Source of the DNA: Dendrobium chrysotoxum
Taxonomy: Eukaryota; Streptophyta; Magnoliopsida; Asparagales; Orchidaceae
Length of the DNA: 64,000 nucleotides
Assembly: GCA_019925795.1 (NCBI GenBank)
Contig: CM034314.1
Location: 83,324,780 to 83,388,779, forward strand
Direction: 5' to 3'
A model generated the notes under the pieces. The model was not told the origin of the DNA and did no database searches. It saw only the letters and a list, made by a program, of their open reading frames with translations. Shown one piece after another: positions 38,051 to 50,100 of the stretch (position 1 is its first letter; every line of letters starts with the position of its first letter). The translations under genes were made by a program, and so were the position numbers.

Positions 38051-38300
38051 ATATTTGGATAATAAATAAGATATATATTATACTCATCTTAAATAAATTC
38101 CAATCAATAAAAAATTTGTGTTAATTAAATTTTATATTGACTACTTGAGTCATAGCTAATAGATCCTATGAATGGCTATGTTTGTTTGAAAAAAAAAAAA
38201 GAATTGGGATTATTAAAATATTTTAAAATTTTGATTCAAGTTAAATTTTTTATTATATTGATTTTACTAATCATATTAATTTTTTTTATGAGCTAATTAA

Positions 38301-38399
38301 GATTTCGTTTGGGACTACTTCTTACTACTTATTAAAACAGCTTTTTAGTATAAAAAAATTGCTTTAAGAAATAACAAGAAAGCCATCTCAAACGAATTC
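38301..38399. mobile_element. hAT-like MITE
   Basis: Ends GATTTCGTTTGGGACTA and ATCTCAAACGAATTC are imperfect inverted repeats. The interior TTTTTAGTATAAAAAAATTGC matches the element at 40526. Confidence 0.6.
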
Positions 38400-38500
38400 T
38401 AAGACAAACACGCACATCATATATATATAAGTTTTGAATTCAAAACTTTTTAATTGATAGTCAAAACTCTCAACCAAGATATCAGGATGAGCTGTATCAT
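38400..38500 (-). mobile_element. SINE-like element
   Basis: The minus strand reads AGCTCATCCTGATATCTTGG, then TTTTGACTATCAATTAA, a TTTGAATTCAAAAC box where a tRNA B-box (GGTTCGANTCC) would sit, and GATGTGCGTGTTTG. Same plan as 40638 and 50505. Probably tRNA-derived, but old. Confidence 0.45.
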
Positions 38501-38950
38501 ATTAAATATTTTAATAATTTATCTCTTTATTATATATTACATAATAAATAGTTTCATGATTTTACATTTACCAATAATTAAAGGAACGGTATATTAGACT
38601 GAACTGAAAGATTCTAACCTAATTCAATGAATAAAAATCACGCCCGTCTGAAAAAATACTGTGACGACGCAATAACGTGAAATTTAGAGCTTTATTATAA
38701 ACTGGATATAACTGCGTCTGAACCTTTCATTTGCTTTGAGATTTGAAAATTTTATAAATAATATATCGCCTCTAGCGCTACGAAGTAGGAAATGGAATCT
38801 AGTGACGCATGCGTCTTCTGTACGCCTCCGCTGCAAACATTGGCGCGTAGCGGCTGCCGTGCAAACAATTTGAAAGTGGTGGGTGATCCTAGGGCCCCAC
38901 AAGAATGTGGCCATCAGGCAGCCCACCCAGCTTTGGGGGAGTGCACGGAA

Positions 38951-39101
38951 GAGAAATTATTATATGTCATCACCTAATCATTTGAAAGTCAATTAGGACA
39001 CGCTATATCATCAGATAATATCATTATATAATATATTAGTGACGTGATGGATCATGATTGGCCTCTGAAAAATATTCGATGATCATGAGTAATAATTTCT
39101 C
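38951..39101. mobile_element. MITE with GAGAAATTATTA ends
   Basis: Inverted ends GAGAAATTATTA and TAATAATTTCTC. Flanks GTGCACGGAA and GTGCAAGAAA look like a diverged 9-10-bp target duplication. Interior has GTGACGTGATGG and ATTGGCCTCTG as in the family. It is absent at the matching place in duplication copy 1. Confidence 0.75.
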
Positions 39102-39412
39102 GTGCAAGAAAAAGCTTTATTTATCTAACTCATTTTGCTATGTTGGCTGGGGGAGTTACAAATTTTTATCAATGAAACATAAATTGATTAGTTTTAAAAT
39201 ATTAATAAATTTTTTTGGATGATTTTTTAACATTTTATTTAATAGAGGATAGTAAAATAATATTGATCTTTCAAGAATATTAATATTTATTTTAATAAAT
39301 TATTATATTTTATTAGTGGTCTTATAAAAAAATATAATTATCTTATTTCATTTTAAATATTTAGATGTTAGTTTTATAAAAAAATAAATTTATAACATAT
39401 ATTATTTTTCTT

Positions 39413-39452
<40 letters not shown>
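39413..39452. repeat. TA/GA microsatellite
   Basis: TATATATATA followed by about 14 GA units. Confidence 0.9.
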
Positions 39453-39455
<3 letters not shown>

Positions 39456-39689
39456 TATCTATATAATGGTAAGAACTGATTCTGTGACCCATTGGTTGAG
39501 CCCCAAGTTTAAGTTACCAACCGTGTAGTGTTCAAATCCTTTAGTATTCAACAAAAAACATATATATTTTCTTTAGAACACCTAAAACTGTTGTAGGCTT
39601 TAGAGGTCAATGGGGGCCTGTGAAAATTGCAATCGGCTTTAAGGGTCAGGAGAGGCCTGTGTCCCCAGGATCCACATCCCCCCACTGTC

Positions 39690-39800
39690 TATTAGTTGTG
39701 AGTTTTGATTATCAATGAAGAGATTTTAAATTCAAAGTTTGTGTATGTAATGTGTGTGTAAATTTCTTTAATTGGCTCAAATTTCCCAAAAATAAAAACT
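39690..39800 (+). mobile_element. SINE-like fragment
   Basis: TTTTGATTATCAATGAAGAG, TTAAATTCAAAG, GTATGTAATGTGTGTGTAAA and TTTAATTGGCTCAAATTTCC match the SINE-like element at 50505 in order. The 5' end is unclear. Confidence 0.4.
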
Positions 39801-40525
39801 TCAAAAGATTTCATTTGATATAATTTTTTTACGATTTTACTTTTCAGATCATAATTATAAGTTCTATTTATACACCATTTAAAAAAATATATATTAGGAA
39901 GATATTTTTTGCAACAATTTTAAAAATTACTTTCTTTATAATAGTTTTACAAAATAACAAGAAAATTATCCCAAACAAAATCAAAATCTTGATAAAGAAC
40001 TATAGAAAGAAATATTAGACCATTACCATTTCCTTAAAAAAATCAACAAAGCCTTTGTCCCCAATAATGGAACAATAGGGCTTCTTAATTGTTGTGATAA
40101 AGTTCATCATGTTCCCCCTCTTATACAAGACATGAATAAATAAACTAACAATCATAATTAGTTTTATTATTAAGAATTAGTTTTGTACTAATTCTACTTA
40201 AACAATTGTTAATTTGCTAAACAAAATATATGTAATCACATATGCACATCAAATATTCTCTCACACAAAATATATTGTTTAATTTGAGTATATTGTAACA
40301 TGCATAATAATTTTTTTAATGATGAGAGGCAAGACCTAATTATATTAAAGCAACATACTTATATTTGCATGTGAGGAGTTCATAGAATATATTGACTAAA
40401 GAGAGAACAAAATTTGGAGGGTAGATATTATGAAGTAGTTTAAAGGGTGTGAGGATAGACTCAAGCAAAAAAAAAAAAATAGGGCACATACTCTATGGGC
40501 ATCAACATGTTCAAGAGTAGTATTT

Positions 40526-40637
40526 GGCTTCGTTTGGGACGATTTTCTTATTGCTTCTTAAAATAATTTTTTAGTATAAAATTTTTTTATTAGAAAGCTA
40601 CTTTAGAAAGCAAAGAGAAAGCTGTCACAAACGAAGC
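40526..40637. mobile_element. hAT-like MITE
   Basis: Inverted ends GGCTTCGTTTGGGACGA and GTCACAAACGAAGC. Interior TTTTTTAGTATAAAATTTTTTT. It is the best preserved of the three related elements here. Confidence 0.65.
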
Positions 40638-40785
40638 ATTAATAAGCTATAAGTACTTTTTTGTTTGGACACTTGAGTCAGTAAAGCAAACTCACACATA
40701 CAATATATATACAAGCTTTAAATTCAAGACCTCTTGATTAATAACCAAAGCTCCGAACCAATAGACCAAAATGAGCTGTGTAGCT
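40638..40785 (-). mobile_element. SINE-like element
   Basis: The minus strand reads AGCTCATTTTGGTCTATTGG, TTTGGTTATTAATCAAGAGG, TCTTGAATTTAAAGC (B-box position) and TGTATGTGTGAGTTTGCTTT. It abuts the MITE at 40526, as the SINE at 38400 abuts the MITE at 38301. Confidence 0.5.
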
Positions 40786-42692
40786 ATAAGTATTTGGTGT
40801 GAGAAGATCATTATGCATGCCAATCATATATATTTATTTATCGTGGGCTCACCTCTTTTATTCAATTTTAATGTTAAAATGATCAGAGTTCTAGCATCTA
40901 TGTTGTTTGCTTATTGCACATACATATTTATAATTTATATTAATTATTTCTTTATTTAATTTCAACCTACATATCAAATATCTACATGTTTTGATAAATA
41001 TTGCTAGTGTATAGCATTTGAATGCTTGTGTTTCGAAAATCCTATTGTTTGGTTGGTAGAAAAGGAGAATCCGATATAAAATTTAATATATTTAAAATAC
41101 ACCATCCAAAATTTTTTTGAATGTATTTGAAATTCTTTGTATTTGTATAACTTCCAAATACGTACACACACACCTACTGTCGTTGTAGCTTCCCATCGCT
41201 GCCCAGTGCCCACCTCAAGCGGCCAACAACCACAACCAGCCATCGCTGCTAGCCACCTTGCCATTGCCGCCACCACCCCTGCATGTCATTTCACATGCAC
41301 TGTTATTTTACTATACAACTAGTATTTCACATGCCTTATTATTTTACTATACATTTTCTTACTTAAAAAAAAATCAAATTTAAAAAACAAAACTCCATCA
41401 TTTATATCATCTTCAATACAAAATATTTTCAATGCATCGCATTTATTTAATACTAAAATTTTTTTAGTATTAGATATGTAAATAGCATGAAATAAAACGA
41501 TATGTATGTAAATCCCCCAAAAATTTTTATTATTTTTTATTCCTTTTTCAGCTGATAACATAGCATCTTAGCACTTCAGAGTCACATGCAAAATCTGCTA
41601 CAGAAGCTGCAATTTGCATTTGTAGTATGGAGATCTGCTGGTTTTAATGTTGGAAATATAATCATTGCAGTTATTTATAGCTGGTAATTAATGTAGAACT
41701 ATGATCTGTAAGATGCAGTGAATGCTTCACATAATATTTGCATTAAGGATTTTATTTTATTTTTAAATAGCAAGCTAGATGCTATTCAACCATCTATTAT
41801 TTTATGCAATTTCATTAATAGAAATTTAAGCCTCAAAAGTTTTTTTATTAAATATTAAATAGCCACATCAAAAGAATCTAATATCATTAATGAAGATATA
41901 ATGGCAAAATAATAATAATAAATTCATATATTACATTTAAATTTTGAATATTTACAAAATAACATCCTCATACTTAAATTTGTTTAAATTGAAAAATTTT
42001 GGATTATGGGGGGCCTCAAAGCAATGGAATTTGCCTTGAGATAAGTGTGATATATAATAATCAATCGAAAATTATATTGCTTTCATCTCAAAATAAATTC
42101 AACGACTTTGAGATCATCCTGGCTGTAAATTATATTACAGTATTAATCTTTTTTTTTTTTAAATTATCAACCAAATTATTAAATTAACAATAAAAAATTC
42201 ATCAATATTTTCATTTTTGTCAAATTATCAATGGTTCAATCATGACACACATAAATACGCTGATTTGATAGTTAAAAAAAAATTAATATGAATATTAATA
42301 AATAATTATGATTTTTAAAGCTTTTGAATTTGCTTTATGGTGAGTGTATAATATAAATAAAATACATTTAATGACTTTAAAATTTATTCTAATAAAAAAT
42401 TGATCAAGGATATCCTAAATGCCTAAATGTAATATTATCAATTTATTCTAATAACAAATATGATATTTATCCAACACTTGCTATGTTTTATTTTTCTCCT
42501 TTGTAGCTAAATGTAATATTATCAATTTCTAAGTCTAAAAAAGCAAAATTGAATCCTTTTAAGTATTTCCATTATATTTCATAATTTCTAGGGTTTAAAA
42601 ATTGAACTTTCTAATATAATTCTCCCAACCATACAAGTAAACAAATATTTCCTAATATACCCCCAACAAGTCATTATCCTACTAGATAAGAA
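40786..42692. other. Intergenic, AT-rich
   Basis: Mostly A/T with a short C-rich stretch (41160-41285). Open frames are short and unrecognised. No gene supported. Confidence 0.4.
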
Positions 42693-42842
42693 GAGATTAT
42701 TCTGTGCAGACACCGGACGGTTCTCCCATCCGATTACGCTTAGGTACCGAGCTCGGTACCGAGCGCGGTACATTTTTTAGGTGACATGGCATTTTTTATT
42801 GGTCTCTGGACGCCATCCGGACTCCGCACAGAATAATTTTTC
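42693..42842. mobile_element. MITE with GAGATTATTCTGTG ends
   Basis: Left end GAGATTATTCTGTGCAGACA and CCGG pairs with right end CCGGACTCCGCACAGAATAA. A perfect internal palindrome GTACCGAGCTCGGTAC lies near 42744. Interior ATTGGTCTCTGGACG matches the family words. Confidence 0.75.
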
Positions 42843-43822
42843 GAGTTAAGAGTTTGGAGTCTTTGGACCTTCAAACTATTGAATCTAGAGAGAATTAGGG
42901 GTATAAAGGGCAATATATAAATATATATTTTACAAACTAATAATGTCTCAAGATTCCCTTGCAGGTCAAGTGATAAAAATACAAAATTCTATGATGAAAT
43001 GTGCAGTTTAGAGAGTAATGATGAATATATATATTCACAATAAATTAAGATCTCATTAGCTTATTGATTAATTAATACACAGATCTGATTGCAATGAGTG
43101 AAGATTTTTTATTTTTTTAATCCGCTGAGAGAGATAAGATCTTTTTATCAAAAAAAAAATCATTTAATTTCTGAGAAGATTTATGCATTTTATTTAAATA
43201 TAAAATATTTTAGTAGAACATTTTTTTGTTATTTAGTCGTAAATACTAAGTTAAATAATAATTTATTTAATTTTGTTCACTTGATAAAGTGGTTAATCCT
43301 GACCTTGTAAAATTAGTTAGTCCTAAGATTATCAATTCTAATCAAAATTAACAATATTAAACAAAATAATAATTTTAGCTAAAATTTAGCTCAGGATTTT
43401 TTTCTCTTCTCTAAATTCAGATATGCATTTATTAAATATTAGAAATTAAGTTTAAATATAAAATTTGTTATTCAAATATTAAGTCTCTTATTTACTTTCT
43501 TTACTTTTAATCTATAAAAAAAAAATTATGTTAGTATATTTGATGCAAAAATACATCATAATGGGTTTACAAATCATATGTTTTATGTTGAGATTAATAT
43601 ACTTTATGATGCAATATAAAATACTAATCTCAATGTAAATCGGATGGCTTTAAAATCAACCCTGATATAGAAAGAGATTGGCCGTCCTCATTTTTTTTTC
43701 ACAGTAACATGAAGGAGCCATCCATCATTCTCTAAATTTATGCATTATGCCAAATAATATTACATTGGAAAAGAATGAATATGCCGATCAATATCATATA
43801 AAATAAAAATAACAATAATATC

Positions 43823-44888
43823 TGATGTATCGTCAAAAAATTATCTTGATCGGGCACGAATCTCGAGAAAAAACTCAAATTGGAAACTTCAAAAATTAAT
43901 TCGGAGACCAATTAAACTCCAATTTCAGCAAGCTTATAGTCGAACTGAGCGTCTCGGAAATACGAACCCAACGACACCAAAGTCGACTCAATCCGAGCCT
44001 AAATGAGTCCAAATCAAGTACCCGAAGCGCTATTGGAAGCCTCGAACAGAAATTTGAGTTACCAAACGGTCTCCGATTTTGACGAGCTTATAGTCGAATC
44101 GAGCGGCTCGACGAGACAAATCCAACGAGCCCAAGATCGCAGAATTCTGATATCATTAAGACCTTCAAATGCTTGATAAACAGTTCACGATCAAGGGATT
44201 TAATATCGGCCGTTCATCCGAATCACTCCTTATTTGCCCTTGATCCCTCATCTATTTACGGGCTATGCCACTCCAGAAAAACTATAAATAGCCCCTCATT
44301 TCTCTTAAGAGGGGACCCAAGCCAAGAAGCCAAGAAGCCAAGAAGCCAAGAAGAGAAGAAGAGAAGAGAAGCCTAGGAGGGAACAGCTCCTCCTCGACCA
44401 CCGCCGGAACACCGCCGGAACTCCGCCGGAACACCGCCGGAACTCTACCGGAACACCGCCGGAACTCCACCAAAGCACCACCAGGCGCCCGAGGGACGCC
44501 AGAGCTCTGCCCAACACAGGAGCAACGTCGGAATTCTGCCCGACGCCGGAATTCTACCCGACGCCCGAGTGACGCCGGACTTCTTTCCAAGTGACGCCGG
44601 AATTCTGCCGGACATTCAAGCGACGTCGAAACTCTGCTTGTCCTTGTAACTGATACTCATTGTAATCTGATCGTCCTGAATTTAAAGGACGGATCAGCCT
44701 CGTGTACTTCAAACGACACTAGTGGAACTCTTTCAACTGGGCGTGGCCCCGTGGTTTTTTCCCTTTCCAGGGTTTTCCACGTAAAAATCCTGGTGTTACT
44801 ATTTCAATTCTGTTTGTGTGCTGAATATACGTACAACGCTAAGACGGGAAATTAAAATCTATCGCCGCGTATATTTAAGTCCGCAACA
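43823..44888 (+). mobile_element. Solo LTR with 5-bp target duplication
   Basis: Starts TGATGTATCG, ends CCGCAACA, and is flanked on both sides by ATATC (43818-43822 and 44889-44893). The host sequence is the RTE tail, so both borders are confirmed. A TATA box CTATAAATA lies at 44282-44290, with a CACGTAAAAATCC block near 44778. There is no internal coding DNA, as expected of a solo LTR left by recombination between two LTRs. Three diverged relatives lie at 34140-38050. Confidence 0.88.
44398..44600 (+). repeat. Tandem CCGCCGGAAC repeats inside the solo LTR
   Basis: About six units of ACCGCCGGAACTC/ACACC, then looser GACGCCGGAATTCTGCC units, just after the TATA box in the expected transcribed leader. 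The minus-strand open frames come from this repeat. Confidence 0.75.
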
Positions 44889-45088
44889 ATATCAAGTCTT
44901 TATGCCACTAAATAGAATAATCAGTTATATGAATCATTTTTCTCTATTGTGTTTTATATAGAGTTAAATTTTTATTTAAATCTAATAATAAAAGTTATTT
45001 CTAATACTTTATAATCAACTCTTTTTAGATTTGCCTCTATCTTTCTTAACCTAGGTCGGATCTAATACATCTACTCTCATATTCGGGA

Positions 45089-45556
45089 GAGATTATTACG
45101 TGCGGAGTCCGAACCCAAAGAATCGTTCAGTTTTATGATCGTGAACAGTAAAAGTGCAGTGGTGAACAGTAACTGCACTTTTACTATTCACAGTAACAAA
45201 ACCTAATGGTCATGGGCGGATCCACCCTTGGTTGAGGGTGGGCTGGGCAAATGCCCACCCTCAAAAAAAAAAAAAAAAAAGGCATAAGATAGAGAGTTTT
45301 GGGATTCTGCCCCCCCTCAAAAATATTTTTTTGCCCCAATATGCCCCCATCTTGCCCGTGCCTGCCCAAAAATAAAGACAAATACTAAAGAAAATTCAAA
45401 AATATTCTTACAACAAAAATTTGTTCCGGGGGCGCTGCCCCCTTGGACCCCCGATATATCTGCAAAGCATACAATTTTTTGCCCCCCCTGAAAATTAAGG
45501 CTGGATCCGCCCCTGCTAACGGTTCTCTGTAGTCGGACTCCGCACGTAATAATCTC
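45089..45556. mobile_element. MITE (GAGATTATTACGTGCGGA ends) carrying a nested element
   Basis: Near-perfect inverted ends GAGATTATTACGTGCGGAGT and ACTCCGCACGTAATAATCTC. Without the inner element (45211-45515) it is about 155 bp, the same size as 35012, 38951 and 42693. Flanks CATATTCGG/CATGACCAG both align to one site in the RTE, compatible with an old duplication of about 9 bp as made by Mutator-type transposases. Confidence 0.8.
45211..45515. mobile_element. hAT-like element nested in MITE
   Basis: Ends CATGGGCGGATCC and GGATCCGCCCCTG are inverted repeats of the CAGGGGCGGA type common in plant hAT elements. Flanks CTAATGGT (45203-45210) and CTAACGGT (45516-45523) form an 8-bp target duplication with one mismatch. 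Non-coding interior with an A-run of 18. Confidence 0.8.
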
Positions 45557-46257
45557 TTCATGACCAGGTTGTCATATGAGCGACGTTTTATGTGACCAAA
45601 TAAGATGGCTCTTTATAATCTTATTTGCCTCTAAAGTTACTCCAACGTTTTAACGTATATACTTATTTCACATTCTCTCTAAGTGTAAAGTCACTCATCC
45701 ATCTGAGCATCCTCATATTTGCGACACATAACTTAATTTTATACTTTTCTTTTAATGACCAACATTCTGTGCCATAAATCATTATAGGTCTCAACACCGT
45801 TTTATAGAATTTTGTCTTAAGTTTGAGGGGGTACTATTCTATCACACAATAACCCCCGATGTACTCCTCCACTTCAACCATCCAATTTTAAATGTTATGT
45901 ACGTAAATTTCTAATATAGAACTAACAGAAAAGACTCAGAAATATTCATCAAAAGATCTCGAATGCCTTCTGCAGGTGTTCAAGTTTGCTGATCATCAAA
46001 GGCCATATATGCATACGCCTGTGTAAAAGTGCTTGGCTCACAGTTGCAGGTCTAAAGGTTGCTATAAGGAGGGCTATAGTGACAAGTTTTGTATTATGAT
46101 GAGATTATTTTTATTATACCTACAATTAATTTTAAACTATCAGATAAATATAATAAAATTATTAAATTATACAAATAACCTATTAAATATTCACAAATAT
46201 AATAAAAAATATATTATAAATGTTTAATAATTTTATTATATTATTTAATAGTTTATT

Positions 46258-46806
46258 TTATCTATTGTCAAATGATTTTGATAATGATGATGAAATAGAT
46301 GAGGATATTATTAATAGAATTCAAGCTAGATGATTGAAGGGGTGGAATATTATATCGGGCTTATTGTGTGATAAAAAAATACCACTCAAATTTAATGAAA
46401 ACTTTTATAAAATGGAGCTGCGACGTGCAATATTTTATGGCATAAAATGTTAGCTATTAAAAGAGAAATATAAAATTAAGTGTTGCGAAGAAGAGGATGC
46501 GTAGATGGGTAAGTGGTTTCACTCTTAGAGACAGAACGAAAAATGAGTATATATATAGGAAAAAGTTGTACTAGCTCCAGTGGCAAATAAGATAGTCCAC
46601 CTTCCGATGACTCAATTAGGAGAGTAAATGTATTAGATTTGACCTATTTTAAGAAAAATAGAGGTAGACCTAAAAAAACTTGATTAGAATATATTAGAAA
46701 TGGCCTTTTTTTTATTAGATTTAAATGAGAATTTGACTATGAAGAAAAAGCATTCATCTAGCTGATCCCATGCAGTAGGATAAAGGCTTGATATTATTAT
46801 TGTAGA
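46258..46806 (+). mobile_element. RTE LINE 3' fragment
   Basis: Matches 2530-3108 (GATGATGAAATAGATGAGGA, GTGTGATAAAAAAATACCACT, TAAAGGCTTGATATTATTAT) with stops and small gaps. 5'-truncated, as is usual for LINE copies. Confidence 0.8.
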
Positions 46807-47193
46807 GATAATATGTGACATGTAAGATTAATATTAGGTATAATAAAATTAATACTAACCTGATATAAAACATATAAAAATGTTCTGATAAATTTTTTTC
46901 CAAAATCATATCTTAACTGTTTCTTCAAAAGCACATTTTCTTGTAACAAATTTAGTCCCATAAAGATCAATATAACTTAAAATTCTCAAAGAAGAAAACT
47001 GCATGCAAAGATAAAAATAAGCCAATGAGAACAAGCACTAAAAGCAAGTCAACAATTCCAGATACAACAAACACTTATCTAGCAACATGAATGTGCTTGT
47101 TCACAAAAAAGAAGCCCAGGCAGAGCAGCTTAAGACTGGGAGGTAGTAGAGATTGTACTACTAGCAGCCATCAGGAAAATGCCTGGAAAATTT

Positions 47194-50100
47194 TCATGTC
47201 AGCTTATGAATAGCTTTCATGTTAGCAGCTTCATGCAAAGTACCTTTCTCCACATGATCCCACCATTCCATCAAGAAATTGTCGACGACCAGTCTGAACC
47301 AAGGAGAGAGTTTTATACGATCTTCGCCGGCATCGGCTTTCCTCAACAGCTCCTTGAGTTTGTCCTTGTTGACATACATAACGTCGGCGACTTCTTCTGG
47401 ATTTGGATTCACCTTGACGTCACGAACAATGAACAGCAGATAATCAACTGTGATTGAAATCGCTTGAATGGTTAATACAGAAAAGGAGTTGGAATGTAAC
47501 TTGAAATATAGGCATATGAGGGTAGGGACTTACGTTCATGCTCCCCCCATTTGCCATCTGAAGGAGCCTTATAAAGCATGCGACCTAGAGGAATGAACTC
47601 GTCTACAGGAAGGTCTTCAGGGGGAATGCCAAGTTCATCAAGCAACTTCCTCTGAGAGGCGTTTCTAACTCCTGAGTAGTTTACAAAAATTTTATATCGA
47701 TGACTGAGATGTTGGCAGAAAACAGAGAAGGTTTTTATAAAATACCAAGGAAGTTCTCCTGTATAAGCTCTGATTCGCGATAAAGGGGATGGCTGCAGCA
47801 GGTGTTTGTCCATACTAAAGGAAATGTGACCTTTGTGGCAGATCTTTGCTGTGTAGAATCAAGGGATAATAGAAGCTTTTAAGCATTCTACATGGATAGT
47901 GCTAACAATTAGATAAACAGTGCTGAATTGCCAGAGAGTCACAGAGATTAAGTAGAGAATTTTCATTGTGCTCTCTCTTTTTTGGCGTACAAGGAAAAGG
48001 CTAATTGGAAATATTGCACTTTCAGTGACTAGAACAAAACATTAGAATTCTTAGTTATGTCAAAACAGGGCCCTAAATTGTCCATACAAAGAGTTAGAGG
48101 ACAAATTTGTGCCATTCAAAAGCTCCATTTTATACATCAATAGTTATTATCAGATAAATTCCTTGACCTTGAAAAGGATTAAGCCTAATGCACATGAAAA
48201 CGTAGCTAGCTTAATAATAATTAAAATAACAATGTGAAGCGACAAATATATACCTGAAGCAACAGCTCATACTTTGAGTTGAACAGGAAAACGCTGAAGG
48301 CCCTGTGAAGCAAATTTTCCTTTTCAATCTTTTCCATCAAATGGCCTATACTTCAGCAGAAGGTTTCATCAATTAGCTTAAAATTGGTCATGATTTTTAT
48401 TGTTAGAATAGGCTGGTGACCGAAACAATGAATGAAAATCGAATGCTTCATGAATCATCAATGTTATCTTAGTGCTCTCTCATAATAATAATTAAAAAAA
48501 AAACTCAAATAAGATAATTTACGCATTACTTATACAAAATATTTCAATGCAGTTTAAAAAATACTGAAAACACCATACCTTTTAAAGGATCATAAGTATT
48601 ACTCATCTTTATCATACGAAACCAACCTCTCTTTTTAGGTTGGGCAAAACAGTATTGTGAAATGCATAATTTTATGTATGAAATAGAGAAATTAATTTTT
48701 TTCTAAGAACTTAGACAACTACAATTATTGAAGGTAAACAAAATAGTTGAAACACTTATTCTTCTAAGAAAAAAAAAAATTCAGAGTGGGCAATTGCCGA
48801 CCCTGAGCTCTTCCAACTTCCACCCCCGTTTATAATCTTTAATGGCATAAGATATAAAATAAACACAAAGTTATATCCTCCACATTGAAGTCATAAATAG
48901 ATAATTGAACAATAAATCGACATTACAATTAAAAAAATCGCTAGGGATTTCACCCAAACAAAATCCTAGCTCTCCATTTAAGCTAATGATATCCCGACCT
49001 TTCAACTGTTATTTCTATGATAGCTCTTATTTCTGGATAACTACTGTAGCATTCTTTGGATTTTTTAAAATTATTTTAAATTTTTATCTAATTATCTCCT
49101 TTCGTCCCTATTGCAGCCATAGTTTACATGCATTTGATTTAAATTATTCAAAAATTCAAAATCTAATAGATTCCTCCCTGAAAACCTGGTCTTCACAAAC
49201 TCTTTTCCATTTTTTTAAATCTTCATTTGTTTTTCGAATTGTTAAAAATCTTATAATCTAATTCCCTGTGGATGTCATATGCATTATTTTGAATTATAAA
49301 AAAATCTAATACATTTCTTTTTTAGTATTAGTCTAATTTTCTATTTTCATATTTTACTGCACAAAAAAACTAATTTTCCCGTCAGTTACCTTCACAAAAA
49401 CAGATTTTTCCTGCTATGATAGTGCATGATTTGAAAACGAGAATATTTTGTAAATAAGATATAAAATTAGATTAAATGCACTGTTAAGGATCATTAACCA
49501 AGTTATGCTCGTTTTTTCTTCTGAAATTGTAAATGCATTAGCAAGGTACTTCAATAGTTTATGGTGTTGCCTTCTTTTAACTAAAAATAGTTCTTATTTT
49601 GGCATTGATTTTATATACGCTAGAGATCTGCTTACTTTTATGATTCTTGCGAACATTGCTAAACAAAATCTTTGCATCTAATTAACCAAATCAGATGGTT
49701 TGATCATTTAAACTTAAGCAATTGCATGTTCATACATTTCAAATAATCTGCTGGCTTTGATAAACGGTAATAGTACAAAAATATGTGTTCTTTAAACATG
49801 CCTATTCAAAAGTTATATTACAGATAGCAAACAAAAGTATCCCTTTCTCTCTTTTTATTCTTCTTGTTCTGAAATTTTTAGTGCTTTCAGAAAGTTAGTG
49901 TCTCCTGATGATTAAAAATAGGACTCATTTAATTATTGATCTATTAAATAATAAAGCTGTGTTTAAAAAATATCAATTCATTCAGAACTCATAAACATTT
50001 ATGATATATTCTTCTTTTATGACACTTAACAATATGGTCAACAATAATCCTTGCACTAATTAATTAAATCGGATGGATTGATCATTAATTTATTTAAATT

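Larger units (their letters stand above)
33300..40525. repeat. Diverged tandem segmental duplication upstream of SCPL
   Basis: Two copies of one region lie side by side. 34140-34640 matches 36630-37110. 34890-35010 matches 38050-38160. 35180-35700 matches 38170-38950, with strong similarity around TTTATTATAAACTRGATATAACT and GGGCCCCACARGAATGTGG. 35870-36330 matches 40220-40525, around AAGAGCATCAACTTGCTCAAGAGTAG. Copy 2 is longer because it took an extra LTR relic (37247-38050), a hAT-like MITE plus SINE (38301-38500) and a MITE (38951-39101). Copy 1 has its own MITE at 35012. Confidence 0.65.
43801..45895 (-). mobile_element. RTE LINE 3' relic, split by two insertions
   Basis: Minus-strand pieces 45895-45557, 45088-44889 and 43822-43801 together match the 3' third of the RTE at 2540-3108, such as TGGTTGAAGTGGAGGAGTACAT and GAGAGTAGATGTATTAGATC. 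The RTE tail GATATTATTGTT is cut by a solo LTR (43823-44888). The middle is cut by a MITE (45089-45556). Confidence 0.8.

Noticed and set aside
44282..44590. Minus-strand open frames of 70-102 codons
   Set aside because: Translation of the CCGCCGGAAC tandem repeat within a solo LTR.
47472..47813. A continuous 113-codon minus-strand frame as the IDI exon
   Set aside because: Its first half is intron read in the wrong frame. The real exons 47848-47746 and 47671-47534 join in phase and match the family.
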